Source: Lucifuga dentata (taxonomy: Eukaryota; Chordata; Actinopteri; Ophidiiformes; Bythitidae). From it: DNA of 64,000 nucleotides. The first letter of the stretch is position 1. Every line of letters starts with the position of its first letter. This document shows positions 1-19,982 of the stretch, piece after piece. Below the pieces are notes generated by a model. The model saw only the letters and a list, made by a program, of their open reading frames with translations, had not been told where the DNA came from and did no database searches. Location of the stretch: NCBI GenBank assembly GCA_014773175.1, contig VXCM01000470.1:248001-312000 (forward strand), written 5' to 3'. Position numbers and translations under genes: made by a program.

Positions 1-778
1 GTGGCTGAGTGGTATTGCTGTTTAGTTATGCTTGGCTTGAGGCAATCACAATCTTCTCACAATTTTCAGCTCGGGATCATTATCATCCAGTTTTAGACAA
101 AGACGTTTGCACCAGTTAAATTCTGCAGCAAATACTCCTGCTGTGACTCAAAGCCACTGCAGGAGTATTGTTCTCCTTGTTGACTCTATAGAATATCCTG
201 AACCAGGTAAAAAAAAAAAAAATTATCCCTGTGGGTAATGAAAAGATATAGCAGCACTAATATGAAACACCAAAGATGAGAATTTGATGGGGAGTTTTTA
301 TGCATTGTGTTTACACCAGGACTAGTCCATTCTGAAAAAAATGAATGAAATTGAAAATGAAATTATGTAATTTTTTGCCAGAATGTATGACTGCTGGTGC
401 TTTCAGAGGGTATTTACACACAAGGAAACCTGGAGATAATATCTGTAATCTTGACACAATGAACAAACAGGTAGTGTTCATTGTACCCAAAGAAAACAGC
501 CTTAACAAGCTCAGAAATTAACTAAAATGTAATATAGACTTAGGAAAATCACAGATAATGTGTATCAGCGAGCACCAGATTTCTACCTTCTTTTTCTCCT
601 TTGGTACCGATATTGTCATATAGTGCAGTTATTCTTAAAATGTGCTATCATGTTGATTAACGGCATCCTTGGAGTTTTATTGTTAAAAGAGCTTGTAGGA
701 TAGATCCTCTGCTTATTCCCTAAAGTTATTATATAGCAAAAGACAAATTGCTTTAACTTGTGTCTTTTGTCCCTGTAG
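1..778. other. ephb4 intron, partial
   Basis: No exon was recognised before the acceptor at 777-778. The stretch is AT-rich. It contains an 11 bp perfect inverted repeat at 131-141 and 159-169 around a 17-base loop. The exon that should precede it, coding for the Cys-rich region, must lie left of the window. Confidence 0.6.
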
Positions 779-7519
<6,741 letters not shown>

Positions 7520-9480
7520 TTGTTGCGTAGCTCACCTGTTACATAACTGAAACATGAACGCCAGCACAGAGGTGCAGCCATGTATTGAGAACACTCAGTT
7601 CTCTCCTGGGCAACAGTGAACTGCTTCAAACAAAGACTTTATCAATGACCACAAAACAAAAAAATATTCACTGTTCAAAGATGACTTTCCCTTCAGAATG
7701 AGAAGGTTGTCATGGTGACCATTAAAGGCGTTGACTTGGGCGAGGAGAAGATGGTTTTGTGCACACTGACTCTCGTGGCCGTTTGTAAATGTAACCGAGG
7801 TTCAGACTCCTGAACTTCAACAAAAGACAGATCAGTGCCAATCCAGAAGTTCCTGTTTGTGTCATATCTTGTAACATTGAAAACTGGCGATCGGCTGATT
7901 TGTTGTCCCAACAAAATGAAACTTTCACTTTTTACCAAAGGAGACAAAGCGATGCCATTGCCAATCTAAGGATTACAGTTTTCATGATATTGTGTAGTTA
8001 TGAATGAGAACTGCTTACATTCGAGGTGTCTTGCGTTAATCCGTTTGGTTTACATTGTTGTGTAGATGCCTTTCATGGAAGACTGTGTTGGGTTTTTACT
8101 TCTGTTTTCATTTGATTTCGGTATTACCTCCTCTTTACTCAGGTGTGGTGTAAGGCAGATTTCAGAGAGTGCTGTACTCATCCTAATCAGACTCCTCTCA
8201 TCTTCCTCCTTCTGGCTCTCCAGCTCACCAACTCAGCGTTGTGTGAGAGTGAAGAAACAGAGACATATCAGCACTTTCGTCCTCATCAGTAACTTCATGC
8301 ATTTCTCTTGGAGGGTGGTTTGTGACTTCCACTGCCTGTCTTAATACTGGCAGCTCATTTTTAATATATTTACACTCAACAAGGACCAAGTGGACACAGA
8401 GACCAGAGAACACTGTAGAATTGGTTTTCTTTGTAAACTTTTACCAACGACACTATCTGGCTTCAAAATAGTTTTTTGTTGATACAACAGATAATTCTCT
8501 AATTCTTATTCTTCATCTTCCAGTGCCATCCGGTCATCTTTGTGGACTTTTATAAAAGCGGAACTTTATCATGATTCAATTTTGTCTCACTTAGATGTAC
8601 CTTAAAGGGGTACTTTGACATTTTGGCTCTTAATGTATTATTTTCCTTCATCAGATGTTCGGCATGTAGCTGACATAATGTCTGCAGTTGCCCTAAAGCT
8701 TCACAGAAATGCTTTCTTAACATTTGTAAGACTTATCATGGGAAAACAATGTATAGCTACAAGCTAACAAGCTCAGTTTCAGGAAGAAGTATGTGACACT
8801 AACCTGAGTAGCAGAGCAGCCAATCCTCACATAATGTCATCACTGAAGAAGAATAACAGATTGCAGTTCAAAATGTCAAAGTGTTGCTCAAAGACTTTGC
8901 CAGTTTTGCATCTCTTAAAGGATAATTCCAGCCTTTTGACAGTTTGGTCCTGTATAATTTTTGCCTGGGTAGCTCACAGACTTGCAGAAAATGTACCCTA
9001 AAAGCTACTGATATAACTATCTTCAATACAAATGTTTTTTTGTTTTTTTTTCTAAAATATTTTCCCATTGTGCCATACTGCAGTTCTGAGGAAAAAAATA
9101 TAAAGCTTTTATTTTTAGAACTGCTATTTGCTGTAAAAACAGCAACACTGACCCTGAACACAATCTGTTTCCAAGCATTTAAGGGCTTCATTTCACACAA
9201 ACACACACATACACTGCAAGCCATTGGCAGTGGAGAACTAGTACATAATTATGGCCAAATATTTCAGGAATGGTAAACATTAATTAACATGATAAATGAT
9301 GGGCCTTAGTCAAAATACTGGCATTGTCATGCAAGAGTGTGATTACAGGAAATGTGGTCTTCATATTGAAGACCTTTATAAGGCAAAGTTTTAAATAATT
9401 AATAGTAAGTATGTTTTGATTACCGTCCTGTGTGTAGGCTAATCTGTATTCAGTATTCATAATAAAAATACACTACCGTG
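7520..9480 (+). other. ephb4 3' untranslated region (probable)
   Basis: About 1.9 kb without coding signal follows the stop codon at 7517-7519. A canonical AATAAA at 9461-9466 is the most likely polyadenylation signal. The end point is inferred; no transcript data are available here. Confidence 0.5.
9461..9466 (+). terminator. Candidate ephb4 polyadenylation signal
   Basis: AATAAA hexamer on the gene strand about 1.9 kb past the stop, with T-rich sequence downstream (9500-9515). It may not be the only signal in use. Confidence 0.4.
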
Positions 9481-9878
9481 TTTATCAATTACTCATTTTT
9501 TTTTATTTTATTTTACAAACACGTCAGGTTGCCTCACTAAACATTAAATCTCCTGACATTCACGTGGTGTATCAAAAGGTATAAACATGATGGATGTCTT
9601 TGACCTTAAAGTGAAATTCCACATAATTTATGCATCATCTCTGCAGAGAGAAGCTGTCCTGGCCCAGTGACCCCGTGACCTTTGTCCCAAAATTAAAATA
9701 CAGTAATCTTTCATTAAGGAGTGAAACCAGAGGCTTCACCGCTGACAAAACACTGAAAATTGATGTTCAGGGATTTATTTTTAAGTTCTTCATTCATTAT
9801 GAGCTCAGTTTCGATGCTAATTAGAAGGGCATTGAACAGAGCTCATGCCTCCACCAAGGCCAAACAACTGGATTAGAA

Positions 9879-10714
9879 CAGTGATTCCCAAAGTGTGGGC
9901 CACAGCCCCAGGGTGGGCCGTGAAGGAACTGCAGGTGGGCCGCCGAAGGTCATTTACAATAAACTAGTGCAGTGCCCATTGAAAACATGCCTGTTCAGAC
10001 CGGGCCAGACTTTATGGTGTGTACTGCAGGCTGCCATTCATGCCCGTGGAGCAGAGCATATGCTGCCACACCTAGAGCGTATCCTGCCACACGGACTACT
10101 TTTTACCGGCACAGAACTCGAGAACTGCTAATCCAAACAACTTCACACACAACACTGCACGTCCTTGGTGTTCTGAGCAATGAACCTGCTGAATATCAAC
10201 TTCATACCCTTACACCCCTAGGTTCTAGATATATTGGTGCCACAGAGGATGGATGAACAGAGATTTCTGGCTTTATAATTAGATAAATGAAAAGTTTTTA
10301 ATTTTCAATTTTGTAATTAAATTTGAAATGATCATAAAATATTTATCATTAAATATTTACATTTAAAAGAGTAGTAATGACATGGTGTTAATAGACTGAT
10401 GTAAATGAACTTTTTAAAATACATACTAATAACTACAATATACAATCTATTTACAATTTAAATAGAAATATTTGACATTATAACAAACTACAGTGATAGT
10501 TTTATTAAAAAAAATAATAAATTTCTGCTGAAACACTGCATAAAATTTTTATAGACAGTCATTTTGGTGCACCCCCTCTGATGGTGTCACCCAGTGTGCT
10601 GGAACATATCTTATATCTTGTTGTTGGCAGAGAATCATAGTTAGTTTGGGTGGGCTGCAGAAGATTTTCAGATTTCAAATTGGGCCATGGCATTCTTAGG
10701 TTTGGGAATCACTG
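9879..10714. mobile_element. Non-autonomous hAT-type DNA transposon
   Basis: The left end CAGTGATTCCCAAA (9879-9892) is exactly mirrored by TTTGGGAATCACTG at the right end (10701-10714). Flanking 8 bp copies, GATTAGAA (9871-9878) and GATTAAAG (10715-10722), agree at 6 of 8 positions. An 8 bp target duplication with CAG...CTG ends is the hAT signature. The 836 bp interior has no transposase-like frame, so it depends on an element elsewhere. Confidence 0.75.
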
Positions 10715-11019
10715 GATTAAAGTATATAGACTATAATAAGCATTATTTTTCTGGATATTTCTCCATCATTATTAAAGATACATTGAAGTTGTTCATATGC
10801 TCCTGAATGAGCATCACCTCAGCGACACATTAGTGGTTATTGCATGTTTGTAGGCCTATTTATTACTGAATATTAATGTGCCCCCCTTGCCCAAGCATAT
10901 ACATGTATCTTAATGCACCAGATCTTTGCCTGGACCCAAACTAAATTGTTGTTAAAAGTCTATCATGGAGTAAGTTTGATTGGTGTGTTAATTTTGAAGA
11001 AATCAAAAAAAAAAAAAAA

Positions 11020-11190
11020 AAAAAAAAAAAAAGCCCTGTCAATATTAAGAAATCATTACAAAAATTCCTGGATCAACCACTAGATACAGATTTGCACCAA
11101 AATTTCAAGGGCTCTTCCTCGCTCCATGCCCCACCCTTCCTTTAAACCTTTTCAGTCCTCCTGCTAAACAAACCAACCAACCAACAAACA
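11020..11190 (-). repeat. Dispersed fish repeat, 'CCTCC-CCAAGG' family copy
   Basis: This shares the string of phrases found near 59560-59795: consecutive A-rich, 'GGATC', 'GCACCAAAA', 'CCATGC', 'CACCCTTCC' and a CAAACAAA-like run near the end. The family is widespread in teleost genomes; its class is uncertain. Confidence 0.5.
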
Positions 11191-13784
11191 GCAAATTTAA
11201 TTATAGCACAGTAACAATAAAATGGCCCATAAACCACATTCTGTCACTGTGCAGGTGTTGTATATTATTCTTATGTTACATTTCTTAAGTTTCTTATTTT
11301 CGTCATATAATATCTTTTCTGAACTGAGATCATAGTAAGTAAACCGTGATACGAGCATCTTTCTGTTTTCGTGGCCTCTCACATTTCTCATTCTTAATAA
11401 TAATGGAGAAACAGGAGACTTCCAGGATGAGAACAACCTTTCTCTCCTTGCTTTTGCCAGCCTCTCTTCTCGCCTTCTGTTTCTCCAGAGACTTTACCCC
11501 TGAGGGCTCTGGGCTTGTCCTCTCCTATGTTTCCCCTCCTGGTCCTCAGCCCTTTTAATCATGAGGAGATGTTCTTTCTTCTCCTTTGCCTCGGGCTGAG
11601 AGCAGCTTACAGCACAGCAGAAGCTTAAACTCTTTCAAACACATTTATTCTCTCTTTTCCGATCCTTTCTTCCTCTTTCTTCGCAGCTACCATAACCAGG
11701 GTGAAGTGCCAGGCCTTGAAGAAGTGTTTAGACTCATTGATTTATGCACTTTGATTATCTCTCAGTTACTTCCTCTTGTTCTATTTCTCTTGTGTGGCCC
11801 ACTAACTACATAAATCTGTGTGAGTGGAGCTGGAGATAATCATGAGTAACTGTTTTTGAAACCATGTTTTCATGTCCCACTGTGTGTATGTGTGTCTGTG
11901 TCTGTGTTAAGAGTGATTCAGTGTTCAAAAGAGACACAGGAATTTGTCTCTGGTTTCTACTTCTGTCAGTGCCTGTGTGACCTTTGACCCCACCATATAG
12001 TCCAAATCTAGCCTCAGCTTTGTCTGTTTATCTGAATGGCCATTCATTAGGCCTGTTGTTGAGGGGAGAAGCGAACTGGGCCAACCAGGCTTTAGTATTT
12101 AGCGGATTGTGTCATTCCCCTCGCATTCCTCTGTGCATTCAAGTGTGGAGCATGAGTGGGTGGCTGTGTGTGTGGGGAGTGGGGGGTAACAGTGAGACAG
12201 GTACATGGGTGTTTGAAANGAGAGAGAGGCAGGATAAGGTTTATAACGGGTTTAACCTGAGATGCTGGAATGGTTTCACTCGATGTCTAGACCAGAACAC
12301 AGCAAACAACACACACACAGAATACACAAAGACGGTTTATGTAAATGACATGTAAACCTGTCGCTACAGACGAATGTTCATCATCTATCAAAGTTTTGAT
12401 TACAAAAAGCTGAAGCGGAAAAGATGAGTTGAGCCTATAATTCCTCTCACACAGCCTCCTGTGCCTGATTATCTCCTGATGATGACTATGGACAATTTGA
12501 TCAAAATGTCCCGGCATTTCTGAGCAAATCTGACAAGAGCCAGCTAAGATTATTTTTCACCTGTGTATGCAGAATAAGCTCGGTGGCACATTGCTTGGCA
12601 GAGCGCTTCCTCTCTGTTTCGTATTAAATCTAATCACTGAGAAAGTTGTTGCTCCTTGCTGTTATACAACATATCTGTTGACTTTGCGGGAGTTTGTGCC
12701 AGGCCGTCACAGAAAATAAGAATTTGTTCTTAGCTGACAAACTGGTCAAATAAAAGTTGTACGAATTTAATTATATTTTCCTGCTGCAATACACTTTGAA
12801 GAGAAATTAGCATTGTACTTTTCAACATGAAGCTAATCCACAGTTAATCTATGCAAACCTTTAGATTGCAGACCCCTGCTGTCTCTTCTCCTCACTTTAG
12901 TTTTTGCAGTAGTAGGTCTAGTATTCACAAATATCCATTATTTCCTCTTGGTAGTTCACATCAAGAATGAATTTACTTTTATACAGCTTCAATTCATTTG
13001 AAATTCCTGATTGGTCCAAGTACAGTCATGCTCTTTGATGATTACTCATGAAGCAAAACACATTGCAATGCATCTTATTTCTCCAAATGTCCATAAATCA
13101 ATCAATCAATCAATCAATCATATAGCCGACATCCAGTTGTCCTTCTCTATTGTTGAAACTTCAGAGAAGAAATCCCATGTGAGTGTGATGAAGAATGTGA
13201 ATACAGAAATAACACTTTGAGGACGAGCGGCTGTCCCCCTCAAAGGTCTGCAGGTTCCTGCTCCTGTCTGCTGCTCTGTCTCAGTTTTCAGCACACACAC
13301 AAACACACACACAGCAGCCATCCATCTCCCCTGTGGCGCCCTTTGTTTTCCACTCTGCTAAGATGTGCTCAGTGCCTTCAGTGAGGAAATGAAAGGAGTG
13401 TGACCTTCCCGCTTCTTATCCCTTCCTTGTAAATCACCCCTTATTCTGAAACTCAATCCACATGCTTCAAGGCCCATATGCTATTGGGAAATTAAAAGTA
13501 ATCACATTACTCAAAAGTCTGAGGAATACGTGAGGTCTGTGTTGAGATGACCAGAAATGGGAAATGTCATTTAAAATAATTATAATAATTATCATAACCT
13601 TTATTTTGAACAGGTACGATCCCATCAAGATTCCAAATCTCATTTACAAGGCAGACAGCAACACAAACATGTGGTTACACACAAGACAAAAGACTACAAC
13701 ATAAAGTATAATATCACACTAAATGAATTACAATAAAAAGTAAAATGTAATAAATTATGTAAAGCAAGACAGAATAGAGAGTGC

Positions 13785-14055
13785 ATACCTCCACCAAGGC
13801 TGAACAAGCCAAAACTAAGCTGCACCATCATCAGGTAAATATGCCTGATTTTTTTTCATTTCATTGACATTGATGTTTTGAAGAAATTGATAGAAATACT
13901 GAAAAAAAAATCTCTTATTTTACAATATTCTGAAATAATTTTTAAAAATGATGAATCCAGATGAGCACCAGAATTGGTGCTGATCTTTTTAAGTAATCCA
14001 GCTAAAAACCAAATTGATACAGATGAAAACATAACCTCCTCATACACCAAGTCAA
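13785..14055. repeat. Dispersed fish repeat, 'CCTCC-CCAAGG' family copy
   Basis: It begins with CATACCTCCACCAAGGC and ends with GATGAAAACATAACCTCCT, the two ends typical of this repeat. The interior is degenerate. Confidence 0.5.
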
Positions 14056-16550
14056 TATCTTAAAAACATCCATTCAGAGTCAATTAAAATTTAGATTCCC
14101 TAATGCTTAAAATGTAAATTAAGTTACTCTTTCCTTTAGTTTTAATTCCTTTTTAAGTCATTCCTGGCTGCCTGACTCCTGCTTTCCCCCATTCAGACTG
14201 AATCCTCAGCATGCTAAAAAGGAAGAAATGATGGGACCTCATGAAGACACAAGATGGAAGTAAACCCAATATAAACTTAAAAATAAACATCAGCCTGTGA
14301 AATGATCTATCCATATATAAAGATGACCGTGTAATATAACAACAATTTCCAATGATCTGTCATAAATTTGCAACCAGTTGCAAATCTGAAGGCACAGTGA
14401 TAAAGTGTGTTTAAAGATTTCAAACACTGAGCTGAATCATGCATATATTGAATGTCACCATAATCGAAGAGTTTTTCATTAGCGCAATTGATTGCCTTTT
14501 TGAACTCAGCTCAGTGTTTACTCATCAGTCCTGCACTTAACCTCTCACTCAGGCTTCACCTTCATGTCTTATTTCAACCTAACGCCTCCTCACCTCTGAA
14601 CCCCACAAGGATAAATCGCCAAACTCATTTCTCCCAAAGGTCATCTTTTCACAAAGACAGATAACTGTTTTCATATTGACCACTCTGCACCATTGAGTTC
14701 ATTCAGTGTTTTCAGTTCAGTTTTTCTTTTTTTTTAGCTTTGTCAATTTCATTGTTCTTGTGTGATGACGGAAAAGAATCTTATCTTAAAGAGGTTGTAG
14801 AACTTATTAAACTCATGTCTTCTCTATTCAAGTTAAAGCATGGAGAACACCAGATCTGTAGATTTCCCCTCATCCAGTCAGTCTTTCACTGCCACAATAC
14901 TCTCAGCTTTGTCTGTTTCTGTCATTTCAACAGTAGGGTTTGGGCTTTATACACTGTCTGCACTGTGGTCATAACTGGATTTTGCCCCCCCCCNCCCCCC
15001 CCCCCCCCTCCCCTATACTTGCATTTGTCACTCAACAGTCAAAGTTATCTATTCCCATAGACATTTACTAAGAAAATGAGTAGCAACTATTGAAGTAGTG
15101 TCTTGTAAATATAGGGGTTTGCTCTTTAATGTGAATTGTGCACAGCCTGTTTCTGGGTTGCATGAATGCAGTAATGCACACAGCCTATAGAGTGAGCATT
15201 CCCCTGTGTANGGCCCCCCAAACCTACACTACACCCACTGTTTCAGCCCACTTTGGATACTTTACAGTCTATCAGAATTGTTCATTATGCTGAAAAAACA
15301 TGACCACTCACGTTTATGACTGACCCCAAGCACAAACCATGTTTTTGGGCACACATTGTGACAATCTGCAGGGCAGTGAGGACTGTATGGTTTTCTTTCT
15401 GATGCCCTGCACTTTGTGCACCATGAACGTAGCCCACTTAGAAATCTGAGCAAACAGCATATGGTTATGATTTAACCAGCATCTGGTTGTAATACAGGCC
15501 AATGAGGTTTGCAGTGTATAAAGTGCAAGTGTGTGTGTGTGTGTGTGTGTGCAGGTTTGGTGGCAACCCTTAAATTATGTAATCAGATTACAAAGATATA
15601 GTAACTGTAATCAGCCCTGGGCAAGCAGTTTACAGTTCATATGATGCGGCAGGAATGACCAACACTCCGCTCCAAATACACAACACACTCCGTAAAACAT
15701 CTTGCATTTAACAAAACAAAAAAAACAAAAAAATAAAAATAAACAAAACTGGCAGCTGCCATTTATGGAAGCAGCCTCCTCATTGTTGATAAGCTCTATT
15801 GCTGTTTATTGTGTGATGAGCGCCCCCTAGTGTTCAAAAAGCTGCTTATTGCTTTTTGTGACAGAGAAAAATATAATTGTGTATTCCACGTTGGTCTGTT
15901 GATTCACATCTTTTTTTTTTTTTATGCTGCATGTCAGTCACAGTGCATGGATGTATCACAGAGACAACACTTAATATAAGCATGTAAGATAACTTCAGAA
16001 ACAGAAAGGCCTTTGTCTCAAGTCAAGAAGCTTGATTTCTTTCACTTCTGCCACAAAGCTTTTCATGCCTTATTTTCATTCTCCACAGTCTATGTACCTC
16101 CAGTTTGCTCTCTTAACGCACCATGTGTGCAGTCTGCACCATTGTATCCAGATGTTTATATTAACAAAAACAGATGAGGCACATATAGCAGAAAACCATG
16201 TCTGAATACTGATGAGCTCAGATGTTGCACAACTGTACCATAATAAGTCATGTAAATGCATCTCTCAATGGTTTCTACAAATGTTTTCTCTTGGGATTCA
16301 GTCAAAACTTGGAGGTCTTTTATCACGTTTGACAACATTAAAACTATTGTTGCTGATGCATTTTTCTAACAGACCACAGGGAATGTTCTAGAAGAAAAAT
16401 TAAGCTTTTTGTTGTGATTCACTCTCAGCACCTTTAATTTGCAGTATCATTTAGCTGCAGTACTTTGTCTCCCTCTAGTGGTCATATTAGGATGTTGCAC
16501 TCTAGAGGAAAAGCAGAGTTGTGTTTTGCTTGAGTGATCACAAATCTCCA

Positions 16551-16589
<39 letters not shown>

Positions 16590-16929
16590 GGGATATGAAA
16601 ACATGGTTTCAAAAACAGTTCTATGTGATTATTTACCTGCAGCTCCACTCATGGTCTGTCATGAGAGTAATAGAATAAGAGGAATAGAAATTATGTTCGT
16701 ATTTTCAAGCCCATTTTGAGCATATTTTGTGATTTCCTTTGCACAAGCAGAAAGATTCCTCTTCCTTTAAACCCTTAGCTGTTTACAATTCCTTATGTAT
16801 ATGTATAAATATAAACTATGCCTTATTAGAAGCATTTTTAAAATGTTGCCCTTCAGATGATTCACTGTACCAATATTTTAACCTGATCGATAGCAAACTA
16901 TAAGATTTAACCTATTAAATATGAGAGTA

Positions 16930-17912
16930 CACTACAGGCCAGAAGTTTGAGGCCACCCCCAGATTTAAAAAAAAAAAAAAAANTTAAAAAAAAAAAAAAA
17001 ATCATCAATACACTGTATGTTTTGCAGTTTATTGCACAGGAAATGACAAAAATACATAAAATAAATGTAAGTAATTAGTTTTCAAAAAGAATTTGTCAAC
17101 ATAAAAACACTTTGAAGTCATTTTAGGCTCAGACTTTGGTTTTGTCAAAGTAACCCCCTCTGGCCAAGTCATAATTCTCAAAACCTTTTGGNAGGCTCAG
17201 ACTTTGGTTTTGTCAAAGTAACCCCCTCTGGCCAAGTCATAATTCTCAAAACCTTTTGGTTCTCTTTTTGAATGGATGTAATTATGACATAATTTTGATG
17301 AAAGTTTTGCATTGTTGTCCTGCTGAATAATGAAATTCTGACCAATAATTCGTAAACCGGATGGAATCATGTGTCTTTGAAGGATGGAATGGTAATTCTC
17401 TTTCTTCATAATTCCTTTAACTTGGATCAAGTCTCCAGATCTCTCTCCCCCAAAACACCCCCACATCATTACTGAACACAGCAATAGCATGACCTTTGTA
17501 GTAAGTTAATCCCAAAATGATCTGGAAGAAGGCAGACAGCAGCTATTGAATAGAATGTTAAAACACATCAGCAGGGAGTTGGAACACAACTGGNAAGGCA
17601 GACAGCAGCTATTGAATAGAATGTTAAAACACATCAGCAGGGAGTTGGAACACAACTGGAATGCCATTGCACTAATATAGACTGGGTATGCCTTCATTAA
17701 AAATAATTTTTTAAGCCATAGTGGCTACATAATGTGCTCTTGTTAACAAATTCTTCTTGAAAACTAGTTACATTTATTTTATGTATTTTTGTCATTTCCT
17801 CTGAAGTAATTGTAAAACAAACAGTGTATAGATGATTTTTTTTTTAAATATATATATATATATATAATTTTTTTTATAAAGTCTGGTGGCCTGAAACTTC
17901 TGGTCTGTAGTG
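16930..17912 (-). mobile_element. Defective Tc1/mariner-type transposon
   Basis: Terminal inverted repeats of about 28 bp, starting CACTACAGGCCAGAAGTTTG at the left and mirrored at the right (17885-17912) with two mismatches, are bounded by TA at 16928-16929 and 17913-17914, the Tc1/mariner target. The minus strand holds a transposase remnant (17197-17490). Two seams inside it (N at 17192 and 17594) each duplicate 65-67 bp, and N at 16983 splits poly-A, so the true element is about 130 bp shorter than shown. It cannot move by itself. Confidence 0.85.
17197..17490 (-). pseudogene. Tc1-type transposase remnant
   Basis: The 97-residue frame shows the Tc1 block MMWGCFGG, the second catalytic aspartate in IIQQDN, a KLCHNYI stretch, and then the family's C-terminal ending GGYFDKTKV. 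The segment that normally lies between, with the third catalytic acid (PDLNPIE region), is absent, as is the N-terminal DNA-binding half. It is an internally deleted fossil on the minus strand of the element. Confidence 0.8.
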
Positions 17913-17914
17913 TA

Positions 17915-19686
17915 TTCTGTGTGATTTTCCTCCCAGATCTTGATTCACACTCCTGTCCCTCCATCCTCAAAGTTATAATGAAACTGATACCCTTGGCTGC
18001 AACAGACTGTAAAGGTCTTGGTGTGTGAGCAATGCTAATATGGTGAGCAAAGATGCTGGCCTTAACTCCATCATGTTTTTTTGCTTTATCGTTACTTCCT
18101 GATGGACTAAGTGTAAGATTTTTTTTGCACAGTTACGCAACAGATTACTGAAAACAAACGCAAATGTTCTAGTCCAGATGTCAGATAGTTACATAACCAG
18201 GATCATATCATATCACAAGTACATATTAGCATGTGAAATATCCCATATGAATGCTTCATCCCTCCAGACCTCATAATAATCCCAGCAGGTCACCACCCTC
18301 TCTGGCCTGGAAACCAGAGTNGGGGGGGGGGGGGGGGGGGGTAATAATGTATACCAGCAAGATCAGGACTGACCTGGTCCAGCTGCCTGTGTGACTGTGG
18401 TCATTCGAAAGAGAGATTATAGCAGCTTAATCCCAGTTGATCTCTGATTCTAAAAGCCACTGCAGCAGAAGCCGAGAGGGCCATAGCTTACAAACATGAC
18501 AGCTGGACAGTAAAGGAATGGAAACAGATAAAAGCGTCAGCTCACACATCTGAATGGATTCTTAGACAGTCAATGAACATGCATTCTGTGTCCTGCACTT
18601 TCACTCATTCATTAAGTGAATGATTTCTTTAATCCCATGTATGCACTTTGAACTGCAAATGTCATACAAACTGATTTAAGTGGAAAAAAAACACCTCAAA
18701 ATGTTAATTATGGGATCTTCATTAATTTTTTTTTTTGGTGGAATCAGTTAATACCATGCATTTTATCTAGCTTTGTCAGAAATGATCTGTCTTGTATTTT
18801 CCTATTTTCCTCTACAAAAAACATATATTATGTCCTGCAAATTATTTTTTGTTCACAAATACGGGTGTGAGATCGGCTTTCCAATGGCAAAAGGCTATAA
18901 AGTGGATGTCATTGCTAATATTGTTAAGTAATCTTTCCCACCAGTATCCCAATCCTAGGAGCTTCAACTCTGTTTTCGTTTCTGTTTTCTGTTTGTCTTT
19001 TTATTTTATTTTATTTTATTTTAACCCAATAATAACACTCACCACATGCCTGAATCTGTTGCCAGACTATGGTTGGATATCACTTTTCCCTGTGAACGAA
19101 AGCTGGCAGAAATCAAAAATGTTAGATATGATGACACGCAGAGATTCATCAATTGTCCAGTGTTGTGAAAAGATTTGCTGCCTCTGAATGTTTGAAGAAA
19201 AGGTCAGAAGGTTGAACTCTCAGCCTGCGTGAGCCATTTCAGATTATTTGTGTGCTGCAGAACTACAGATTCTTCATCCGGGTGTTTTCCTAATCTGAAT
19301 AGATGTAAGCTGGTGGGGCTTCAGCATAAATCCCTCACTGCCCATCCTTTCAGAGACAAAGAGAGAAATATGCAGATCACTTTTTCTTTCCATATTTGCT
19401 CAAAGAAGCAATTCATATCAGCAGGATTTGTATCAGGTGACTCCCTTTTATTTTGGATTTAGACTATGTACTTTTTTTTTTTTTTTTTTANTTTTTTTTT
19501 TTTTTTTTAACATATGGATTAAGTTCTTGTTTCTAGCAATGTAATATCTTTATCAAAATAGCAAAACAGTTTTGTTTGGCTTGTAAATTTTGTAGCTGCT
19601 GTCACTTAACACAACTGTAGAAAGTTCAAACTTGCAAACACGACAAGTTTTCATCAGTTTCAGCATCTGGAAGATTCCATTAAATC
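17915..19686. other. Intergenic region upstream of kcnab3
   Basis: No gene recognised. It has a poly-G run after N at 18321 and a poly-T run split by N at 19491. The last few hundred bases probably include the promoter and leader of the distal kcnab3 first exon, but I see no clear TATA box. Confidence 0.5.
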
Positions 19687-19982
19687 ATGTTTGCTAGTCG
19701 TGGTGGTGGTGGTGGAGGTAAAGGAGGAAAGTTCTCAGTGGAGGATATCTATGGAATCAGTAAGAAGCCAAAGGCATCATCCTCCTCAGGAAGTACGGTG
19801 GCCAAAACTGGATCCCGGTCCAACAAGTCCCAGGACCAGAGGACTGAGTCTGAGGCCCTGGCTTCTCAGATCCTGGAGGCAGCACACAGGATGGTGGAGA
19901 GACGCAGGCTGGAGCTCTACCTGAGAGAATGTGGTCTCTCCCTGGCTGAATGTGAGGCTCAACGCTCTGCAATGGCATACAG
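19687..19982 (+). CDS. kcnab3: kcnab3 distal alternative first coding exon (KCNAB1-like N-terminus)
   Basis: ATG at 19687 follows an in-frame TAA at 19681-19683. The frame runs 98 codons plus two bases to a GTGAGA donor at 19983. It begins MFASRG followed by a glycine run, then a Ser/Lys-rich part, a helical Arg/Glu-rich part (VERRRLELYLRECG), and ends SAMAYR. The end resembles the KCNAB1 splice form whose N-terminus ends LRVHGISLQ...GMAYR, in the pattern LRxxGxSLxE...MAYR. The phase (2) equals that of the proximal exon ending at 25677, so either joins the exon at 38236 in frame; this form would be 426 aa. In the Kv-beta family the N-terminal segment decides whether the channel inactivates fast. 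Use of this exon is inferred from phase, donor and similarity, not from transcripts. Confidence 0.8.

Larger units (their letters stand above)
9481..16927. other. Intergenic region between ephb4 and the Tc1 element
   Basis: Apart from the hAT element and repeat fragments near 11020-11190 and 13785-14055, I see no gene. It holds poly-A at 11007-11031, an (AATC)n run near 13096-13120, poly-C broken by N at 14994, a lone N at 15211, and CA/GT microsatellites at 15528-15552 and 16552-16587. Open frames here are short, unlike any family I know, and often lie in simple repeats. Confidence 0.6.

Noticed and set aside
11403..11558. Short plus-strand frame with a hydrophobic signal-like stretch (MRTTFLSLLLPASLLAF)
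   Set aside because: No family match, no splice context, and such frames arise by chance in CT-rich DNA.
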